This document shows, in pieces, positions 58,426 through 64,000 of a stretch of DNA of 64,000 bases. How positions within the stretch are numbered: position 1 is the stretch's first letter; each line of letters begins with the position of its first letter. This DNA is from Catenulispora acidiphila DSM 44928 (GTDB lineage: Bacteria; Actinomycetota; Actinomycetes; Streptomycetales; Catenulisporaceae). The stretch covers positions 5,890,001 to 5,954,000 of the forward strand of contig NC_013131.1 in the NCBI RefSeq assembly GCF_000024025.1. The letters are read 5' to 3'. The translations under genes were made by a program, and so were the position numbers. Under the pieces are notes generated by a model, which worked only from the letters and a program-made list of their open reading frames with translations, had not been told where the DNA came from and searched no databases.

Positions 58426-60548
58426 ACGCCCCGCGTCGCCTCGATGACCGGCTTCAGCTTCTTGTTCAGGGCCTCGTAGAACATCGAGAGCGGGAACTCG
58501 TCCGGCAGCACCGCGTCCACCAGGCCCTTCGGCGGACCGTCCAGCGGCAGCGCCGAGGCGCCCTGGGCCCAGACCGAGTTCGGGTTCGGCGCGACGTAGC
58601 CGGCGACCAGCTGGTAGGCGGCCATCCAGTGCGCGGGCTTGGGCCGGTCGATGCCGTCCCGGTACAGGGTTTCGACCTCGGTGGCCAGCTCGATCACCGC
58701 GTCGGCGATCCGGGCCCAGTCCACGGCCAGCCGGTTGTCGGTCCAGTGGATCAGCCCGTGCCGGTGCAGGTAGGCGAACAGCAGCTGCCCGCCGAGACCG
58801 TCGTAGTTGCGGACCCGGCCGCCGGTGATCGGGAAGCGGAACAGGCGGTCGAACAGGATCGTGTACTGGACCAGGCGCGCGTGCGAGGCGCCGGGACCGG
58901 CGTCGCGCTCGAGGGTCACCGCGGCGCGGAACGCCGTCAGGTCGCAGCGCAGTTCCTCCAGCGAGTACAGGAAGTACGGCATCCGCTGCTTGATCATGAA
59001 CGGGTCGAACGGCAGGTCGCCGTGGCTGTGCGTGCGATCGTGGATGAGATCCCAGAGCACGAACACCTCCTGCGTCAGCCGCTGGTCCTCCAGCAGCCGC
59101 GCGGCGTCCGGCGGCAGCGACATCTTCAAGGTGGCGGCGGCGGCCGAGGTGACCATGCGGAAGCGCGCGGCCTCGCGGTCCTGCATGATCGCGCCCCAGG
59201 TGAACACCGGCGTCTCGCGGACGGCGACGGTCTCGGGGAACAGCACGGCGCTGTTGGTGTCGTACCCGGCGGTGAAGGCGTCGGGCGCGACGAACTCGAT
59301 CGGCAGGAACTGCGGGTTCGGATACTTCTCCCGCTCCAGCCCGGCGATCCAGTCCGGCCACACGATGCGGATGATCAGCGCCTCGAAGTTGCGGTCCAGG
59401 TTGCCGTTCTGCGTGTACATCGGGAACACCACGAGATGCTCGCGGCCATCCTCGCGCTGCGCCGCCGGGTGGAAGGCGGTCAGGGAGTCCAGGAAGTCCG
59501 GCACGCCGAAGCCGTCCTCGGCCCAGCGGCGCAGGTCCTTCAGGACGGCGTCGAGGTAGTCGGCGTCGTGCGGGAACTGGGGCGCCAGCTCCTCCACCGC
59601 GGCGCCGATGCGCCCGGCCAGGGACTCGGCCTGCGCGCGGTCGTGGCCGGCCTCGAAGTCGATCGAACCGTCCTTGGACTGCAACGGCCGCAGCTCCTCG
59701 ATGGCCGCCTTCAGGTCGCCGAAGGTGGCCGAGGAGGCGACCGGGTGCTGCCCGGCGTCCGCACCGGCGCGCTTGGGACGGCGCGAAGCCCAGGTGACGG
59801 CGTTGATCCAGAGCGTGCGGTGGTCGTAGTCGGCGATCGAGTCGTCGCCGAACATGTCGGAGTCGGCGAACACCGCGACCCGGCCCTTGCCGAAGCGCAC
59901 GCCGACGGCCAGCGGCCGGTCGGCGGGGTCGGCGGTCGGCGAGGAGTTCAGCAGCGGCAGGATGTCCGCGCCCTCGGCGGTGAACAGGGTCCCGGAGCGG
60001 AAGAAACACGCCTCGGCGACGCCGGCCAGCACGTCCTCGGACTCGATCCGGTTCTCCGGCAGCGCGGCGCGCTCGGCCAGCACCCAGCGGGCGTTGCCCT
60101 GGTGCCGGCGGGTGGCGTCCTGCACCGTGAAGTGATCCATGCCGACGCCGAACCGGCCGAGCAGCGCGGCCAGGTTGGAGCCGTTGTCCTGCTCGCTGTC
60201 GGCCAGCAGGACCAGCCCGCCGCCGGCGGCCACGTAGGCCTGCAGGGTGTCCAGCTCGGCCGGGGTGAGGACCGGCGTCCCGACGCCGGTGGTGCGCTCG
60301 CGCGCCGGATCGGCCGGGTGCGCGATCACCAGCACGTCCGAGCCGGACAGCGCCTCGGCGGTGAACGCCCCCTCGCGATGCGCCTCGACGCCGTAGCCGC
60401 GCACGCGCAGCAGGTCGGCGGCATACGTGTAGCCGGCGTCGGCCGGGTTCACCGGGTTCATCGCCAGGGCGCGGGCCGGATCGATGGTCCAGGCCTCGCT
60501 ATGAGCCTCGTCGAACAGGACTCGCAGGATTCCCGTGTGCTGCCGCAT
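58416..60548 (-). CDS. DUF6421 family protein with N-terminal amidotransferase-like domain
   Basis: 710 residues, ATG start. Residues about 1-245 look like a DUF4350/class I amidotransferase-like flavodoxin fold (VLVIAHPADP, YVAAGGGLVLLADSEQDNG, GKGRVAVFADSDMFGDDSI), with no clear catalytic Cys. Residues about 270-710 are the DUF6421 part, with a striking conserved-looking stretch LWDLIHDRTHSHGDLPFDPF, rich in His and Asp and suited to metal binding, and YTILFDRLFRFPITGG. Reaction unknown. It heads a probable operon with the SDR and threonine aldolase genes. Confidence 0.82.
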   Translation of the reverse strand: MRQHTGILRVLFDEAHSEAWTIDPARALAMNPVNPADAGYTYAADLLRVRGYGVEAHREGAFTAEALSGSDVLVIAHPADPARERTTGVGTPVLTPAELDTLQAYVAAGGGLVLLADSEQDNGSNLAALLGRFGVGMDHFTVQDATRRHQGNARWVLAERAALPENRIESEDVLAGVAEACFFRSGTLFTAEGADILPLLNSSPTADPADRPLAVGVRFGKGRVAVFADSDMFGDDSIADYDHRTLWINAVTWASRRPKRAGADAGQHPVASSATFGDLKAAIEELRPLQSKDGSIDFEAGHDRAQAESLAGRIGAAVEELAPQFPHDADYLDAVLKDLRRWAEDGFGVPDFLDSLTAFHPAAQREDGREHLVVFPMYTQNGNLDRNFEALIIRIVWPDWIAGLEREKYPNPQFLPIEFVAPDAFTAGYDTNSAVLFPETVAVRETPVFTWGAIMQDREAARFRMVTSAAAATLKMSLPPDAARLLEDQRLTQEVFVLWDLIHDRTHSHGDLPFDPFMIKQRMPYFLYSLEELRCDLTAFRAAVTLERDAGPGASHARLVQYTILFDRLFRFPITGGRVRNYDGLGGQLLFAYLHRHGLIHWTDNRLAVDWARIADAVIELATEVETLYRDGIDRPKPAHWMAAYQLVAGYVAPNPNSVWAQGASALPLDGPPKGLVDAVLPDEFPLSMFYEALNKKLKPVIEATRGVTG

Positions 60549-60702
60549 GTGTCACCTCGCCGGGGTCGGGATGACGGAACGCGTGATCCGATCATCGGAG
60601 GAGCTGTGGAAGAAATCGTGTGACGGCAGTCTATCGAAGAAAATCCTTCGGGTTCAATCCTTGATCGCAGGAGTTACTTGCGAGGAAGGTGGGTAACAGA
60701 AC

Positions 60703-60729
60703 GCCTCGGACCCAGGCTGGATCCGAGGC
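60703..60729 (-). terminator. Hairpin downstream of quinone oxidoreductase gene
   Basis: GCCTCGGA (60703-60710) pairs exactly with TCCGAGGC (60722-60729), about 95 nt beyond the oxidoreductase stop on the minus strand and between it and the DUF6421 gene. Confidence 0.5.
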
Positions 60730-60756
60730 GCGGTGCGGGCAAGTCGGGAGCGGCGA

Positions 60757-60824
60757 TCAGTCGTCAGTCAGCCGTAGTCAGCCGTCGGTCGGTCGTCGGT
60801 CAGTCGTCGCTCAGCCGTCGGTCA
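60757..60824. repeat. Degenerate GTCAGTCGTCGG-type tandem repeat
   Basis: About 68 nt of short irregular repeats of GTCAGCCGTCGGTC-like words directly at the 3' end of the oxidoreductase gene. Shares CAGTCAGCCG with the tandem repeat at 58333-58425, which also sits at the 3' end of a minus-strand gene. Confidence 0.65.
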
Positions 60825-61802
60825 CTCCGCGACGACCGTCAGCACGATCTTTCCGGAGACCCGGTTCGTCTCCCCGAGCTCGTGCGCCTTCGCTGCCTCG
60901 GCCAGCGGCAGCTCGGCCTCGACCACCGGGCGCAGCCGGCCGTCGGCGGCCAGATCGCGGATCGCGGTCAGCGCGGCGAGGTCCGGCTCGACCAGCATGA
61001 AGTCCGTGGTGACGCCGCGCTCAGCGGCAAGCGCCTTGCGCTCGGCGCTGACGTCGTAGTTCAGTGCCACGAGCGTCCCGCCGGGGTTCAGGATGCGCAG
61101 CGAGCGCTCGAAGTAGTCGCCGCCGATCGCGTCGATGACGGCGTCGACGCCGCTCACGGCCTCGGCGAAGTCCACCTCGCGGTAGTCGACCGCCTCGTCG
61201 GCGCCGAGGTCGCGCAGGAAGTCGTGCTTGGCGGCGCTGGCCGTGCCGATGACGTACGCGCCGAGCGCCTTGGCGATCTGCACCGCGAGGTGGCCGACGC
61301 CGCCGGCCGCGGCGTGGATCAGGACCCGCTGCCCGGGGCGGACCTTCGCGAAGTCGTGGAGCGCCTGGTAGGCGGTGAGGGAGGCCAGCGGGAGCGCGGC
61401 GGCCTGGACGTGGGTCAGGTTGGCGGGCTTCAGGACGAACTGGCGCGAGGGCGCGGCGACGTACTCGCTGTAGCCGCCGGGGAAGTGCGGGAACAGGGGC
61501 ATGCCGAAGACCTCGTCGCCGGGCTTGAGCACGGTCACGCCGCGGCCGACCGCCTCCACCACGCCGGAGACGTCCCAGCCGAGGATGACGCCCTGCTCGG
61601 TGGCGCCGTTGCGGCCGGTCCAACCGCCGGAGGAGCGGGTCTTCCAGTCGGCCGGGTTGATGGCGGCGGCGTGGACGCGGACCAGCACCTCCGTCCCGCC
61701 GGGCTGGGGCTTGGGGACGCGGGTCTCGGTGAGGACGTCGGCGGAGCCGGCTTCGGTGGCGACGATCGCTCGCATGGTCGCAGGCAGGGTCTGTTCGGTC
61801 AT
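60822..61802 (-). CDS. Zinc-independent NADP-dependent quinone oxidoreductase (MDR)
   Basis: 326 residues, ATG start. Medium-chain dehydrogenase/reductase: GroES-like N-half (VLVRVHAAAINPADWKTRSSGG, ILGWDVSGVVEAVGRGV), then Rossmann motif AAAGGVGHLAVQIAKALGA. The structural and catalytic zinc Cys are missing, placing it with quinone reductase/zeta-crystallin types. Divergent from the AraC-type gene at 61874, which probably controls it; a palindrome lies between. Confidence 0.92.
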   Translation of the reverse strand: MTEQTLPATMRAIVATEAGSADVLTETRVPKPQPGGTEVLVRVHAAAINPADWKTRSSGGWTGRNGATEQGVILGWDVSGVVEAVGRGVTVLKPGDEVFGMPLFPHFPGGYSEYVAAPSRQFVLKPANLTHVQAAALPLASLTAYQALHDFAKVRPGQRVLIHAAAGGVGHLAVQIAKALGAYVIGTASAAKHDFLRDLGADEAVDYREVDFAEAVSGVDAVIDAIGGDYFERSLRILNPGGTLVALNYDVSAERKALAAERGVTTDFMLVEPDLAALTAIRDLAADGRLRPVVEAELPLAEAAKAHELGETNRVSGKIVLTVVAE

Positions 61803-61846
61803 GACTCCACGGTCGCGGATCGGGTACCGGTGCCGACAGTGGCCCG

Positions 61847-61875
61847 ATGGCCAACATATGAAAGAATTGGGCCAT
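61847..61875. promoter_or_regulatory. Operator-like repeat over the AraC-type start
   Basis: ATGGCCAA (61847-61854) and TTGGGCCAT (61867-61875) are inverted repeats with one extra G. The site covers the regulator's start codon and the 71-nt divergent gap, suiting autorepression. Confidence 0.4.
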
Positions 61876-62932
61876 GGCTCAGATGGCTCGCTCCTGCCTC
61901 ATCCCTCGGACCGGCGCCGGGACCGGCACAGGGACCGACACCGGCTCCTCCGCCGACGCCGGGCACCCGCGCCACCGCGTCGTGGTCCTCGCCCTGGACG
62001 GCGTGATCCCGTTCGACCTGGGCATCCCGGCGCGCCTGTTCGGCGCGGCGCCCGGTCCGGACCTGGAGCCGCTGTACGACGTGGTGACCTGCGGGGTGAG
62101 CGCCGGACCGGTCACGACGTCCGGGGACTACTCGCTGTACGTCGAGCACGGCGCCGAGGCGCTGGCCGAGGCGGACACGGTGATCGTGCCGCCGGCCTAC
62201 CCGATCGTGGACGACCTCGCCGACGGCGCCCCCTTGGCGCCGGAGCTGGCCGCCGCGCTGGCCCGCATCCGTCCCGGGACGCGGAAGGTGGCGCTGTGCA
62301 CCGGCGCCTACGTCTTCGCCGCCGCAGGTCTGCTCGAGGGCCGCAAGGTGACCACGCACTGGCACCAGGCCGAGCGGATGGAGGAGCTGTTCCCGACCCT
62401 GTCAGTGGACCCGAACGTGCTGTTCATCGATGACGGCGACGTCCTGACCTCCGCCGGCGTCGCCGCCGCCATCGACCTGTGCCTGCACATCATCCGCACC
62501 GACCACGGCAGCGCGGTGGCGAACGCGGCGGCGCGCGCCTGCGTGGTCCCGCCCTCGCGCGACGGCGGCCAGGCGCAGTACATCGAGCGCCCGGTCCCGA
62601 CCCCGGCGGCCACCGGCACCGGACCCGCGCGCGCCTGGGCGCTGGAGCGCCTGCACGAGCCGCTGACGTTGCAGGACCTGGCCGAGCACGCGCGCATGAG
62701 TATCAGGACCTTCACCCGCCAGTTCCGCACCGAGACCGGCCAGAGCCCCGGCCAGTGGCTCACCGGACAGCGCGTGGACCTGGCGCGACACCTGCTGGAG
62801 GCCACCGACCTGCCGATCGACCGGGTCGCGGAGCAGGCCGGATTCGGGACGGCGACCTCGATGCGGCAGCATCTGCGGGCTTCGGTCGGCGTGTCGCCGC
62901 AGGCGTACCGGCGGACGTTCGCGCGGACCTGA
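61874..62932 (+). CDS. GlxA-type AraC family regulator with DJ-1/PfpI domain
   Basis: 352 residues, ATG start; the first 30 residues include a Thr-Gly repeat (GTGTGTDTG) and may not be conserved. DJ-1/PfpI-like sensor at about 35-215 with the elbow Cys in VALCTGAYVFAAAGLL and THWHQAERM; AraC HTH at about 250-350 with two helix-turn-helices (LTLQDLAEHARMSIRTFTRQ and DRVAEQAGFGTATSMRQHLR). Divergent from the quinone oxidoreductase, its probable target. Confidence 0.92.
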   Translation: MAQMARSCLIPRTGAGTGTGTDTGSSADAGHPRHRVVVLALDGVIPFDLGIPARLFGAAPGPDLEPLYDVVTCGVSAGPVTTSGDYSLYVEHGAEALAEADTVIVPPAYPIVDDLADGAPLAPELAAALARIRPGTRKVALCTGAYVFAAAGLLEGRKVTTHWHQAERMEELFPTLSVDPNVLFIDDGDVLTSAGVAAAIDLCLHIIRTDHGSAVANAAARACVVPPSRDGGQAQYIERPVPTPAATGTGPARAWALERLHEPLTLQDLAEHARMSIRTFTRQFRTETGQSPGQWLTGQRVDLARHLLEATDLPIDRVAEQAGFGTATSMRQHLRASVGVSPQAYRRTFART

Positions 62933-63033
62933 CAGGCGACCTCAGAGGCGACCTCAGTGATGACCACAGAGCCGGCCAGACCAGGAGCGAAAACCGGTCG
63001 CGCGACAGCGGTCGCCCGAGGCAGGCTTCGATC

Positions 63034-64000
63034 ATGACCACTCCGCGATTCCTCCCCGGCCTGGAGCTGTCACGGCGCTTCTACCACGAGGCCGTGCTCC
63101 CGATCCTCGACGCGGAGGTCCCGGGGCTCCCGCACGCCGCCGCGCGGCTCGGCAGCGGGTCGGAGGTGCTCGGGTTCGACACGGCGCGCTCGGCGGATCA
63201 CGAGTGGGGTCCGCGGCTCCAGCTGTTCCTGGCGGCGGATGATGTGACGCGGTATCGCGAGCGGCTGATGTCAGCTTTCGCATATCAGCTCCCGAAGACG
63301 TTCCTCGGCTACCCGACGCACTTCGAGGCCGCCGGAGGAGACGGCCACATCGGCTCCATGCAGACCACGGACGGACCGGTGCGGCATCGGGTCGAGATCG
63401 CGGACGTCGACAGCTGGCTCGCCGGGTGTCTGGGCTTCACGCCGTCGCGCGGTGTGACGACCGCCGACTGGCTGGCCACGCCGACGCAGCGGCTGCTCGA
63501 GGCGACATCCGGCGCGGTGTTCCATGACGGGCTCGGGCCGCTCACCACCGATCGCGAGCGGCTGGCGTGGTATCCGGACGACATGTGGCGCTACGTCCTG
63601 GCCTGCCAATGGAAGCGCCTCGCCCAGGAGGAGGCCTTCGTCGGGCGCTGCGGCGAGGTCGGGGACGAGCTGGGGTCGGCGGTGGTCGGCGCACGGCTGG
63701 TCCGGGACGTCATGCGCTTGGTGCTGCTGATGGAGCGGCGGTATCCGCCGTACAGCAAGTGGCTCGGGTCGGCGTTCGCGCGGACGAGTGCGGCGACCGA
63801 GCTGATGCCGCACATGATCGCCGCGCTCGCTGCGACTGATTGGAAGGCGCGGGAGCGGGCTTTGGTCCAGGTCTACGAGCGGGTGGCGGCGCTGCACAAC
63901 AGCCTGGAGCTGACCGATCGGCTCGATCCGAGCGCCCGGCTCTACTTCGAGCGACCGTTCCAGGTCATCGGGGCGCATCGCTTCGCTGAGGCACTGATGC
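63034..64000 (+). CDS. DUF4037 nucleotidyltransferase-like protein (3' end off window)
   Basis: Open from ATG 63034 to the right edge, 322 residues visible. The start FLPGLELSRRFYHEAVLPIL and the following ARLGSGSEVLGFDTARSADHEWGPRLQLFL give a GS-x-n-D-x-DW-like pattern of nucleotidyltransferase-fold proteins, in the arrangement of DUF4037 (G-[F]-D-x4-D-H-x-W-G). The second half is helical with WYPDDMWRYVLACQWKRLAQEE, typical of that family. Biological role not known; the C-terminus is missing. Confidence 0.85.
   Translation, partial: MTTPRFLPGLELSRRFYHEAVLPILDAEVPGLPHAAARLGSGSEVLGFDTARSADHEWGPRLQLFLAADDVTRYRERLMSAFAYQLPKTFLGYPTHFEAAGGDGHIGSMQTTDGPVRHRVEIADVDSWLAGCLGFTPSRGVTTADWLATPTQRLLEATSGAVFHDGLGPLTTDRERLAWYPDDMWRYVLACQWKRLAQEEAFVGRCGEVGDELGSAVVGARLVRDVMRLVLLMERRYPPYSKWLGSAFARTSAATELMPHMIAALAATDWKARERALVQVYERVAALHNSLELTDRLDPSARLYFERPFQVIGAHRFAEALM

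Overview
The window is very GC-rich, densely coded on both strands, and full of GTG starts, ATGA/GTGA/TGATG gene overlaps and actinobacterial families (LAL-type LuxR regulators, SigJ-like ECF sigma factor, WxG/EspC-like small proteins, SpoIIE phosphatase with PAS and GAF regions, DUF6421, GH54 arabinofuranosidase). It looks like the chromosome of a soil, mycelial-type actinomycete of the Streptomyces/Catenulispora kind; the species cannot be fixed from this sequence. No rRNA, tRNA, CRISPR array or transposase was found.

Layout. 1-2.0 kb: a drug-efflux MFS pump cut by the window edge, with a divergent TetR regulator. 2.6-5.8 kb (minus): a tightly overlapping three-gene cassette of small WXG-like protein, large WxG-bearing protein and lipoprotein, resembling a type VII secretion substrate locus. 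5.8-9.4 kb (minus): MFS pump, ECF sigma factor with a SnoaL-like tail, alpha/beta hydrolase. 9.5-16.6 kb: a decayed TetR start, an SRPBCC protein, then three head-to-tail LAL-type ATPase genes, the first with only the ATPase half and the second carrying a 19-unit hexanucleotide repeat. 16.7-17.9 kb: no genes, but two inverted copies of a roughly 450-nt element, each holding a 160-nt hairpin whose stems co-vary between copies. 18.0-20.8 kb: a fourth LAL regulator (minus). 21-24 kb: two tandem SDRs, a TIGR01777 epimerase and a small membrane protein. 24.2-27.6 kb: a second type VII-like cassette (plus) with the same gene order as the first.

27.6-37.2 kb: inositol-monophosphatase-like protein, aminoglycoside-phosphotransferase-like kinase, then a minus-strand operon for oxidative hexuronate breakdown (5-dehydro-4-deoxyglucarate dehydratase, glucarate dehydratase, an unrecognised 372-residue protein, uronate dehydrogenase), a HAD phosphatase, and a PAS-GGDEF-EAL protein. 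37.6-55.3 kb: secreted GH54/CBM42 arabinofuranosidase, flavin monooxygenase, VOC protein, class A beta-lactamase lipoprotein, SnoaL-like protein, SpoIIE phosphatase, secreted GH79-like enzyme with a ricin-type domain, Kup potassium transporter, SDR-DUF2867 protein, FAD oxidoreductase, secreted alginate-lyase-like enzyme, and a DrrAB-type ABC exporter. 55.3-64 kb: GNAT, small anchored protein, a threonine aldolase-SDR-DUF6421 group, quinone oxidoreductase with divergent GlxA-type AraC regulator, and a DUF4037 protein running off the edge.

How it fits together. The GH54, GH79-like and lyase-like exoenzymes could release arabinose and uronic acids from plant polymers, and the uronate operon would carry glucuronate toward 2-oxoglutarate. 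Two of these enzymes share a near-identical palindrome upstream, TTCA[T/G]GTATGTGAA, which suggests one shared repressor. The two type VII-like cassettes and the co-varying hairpin pair are the least explained parts of the window.
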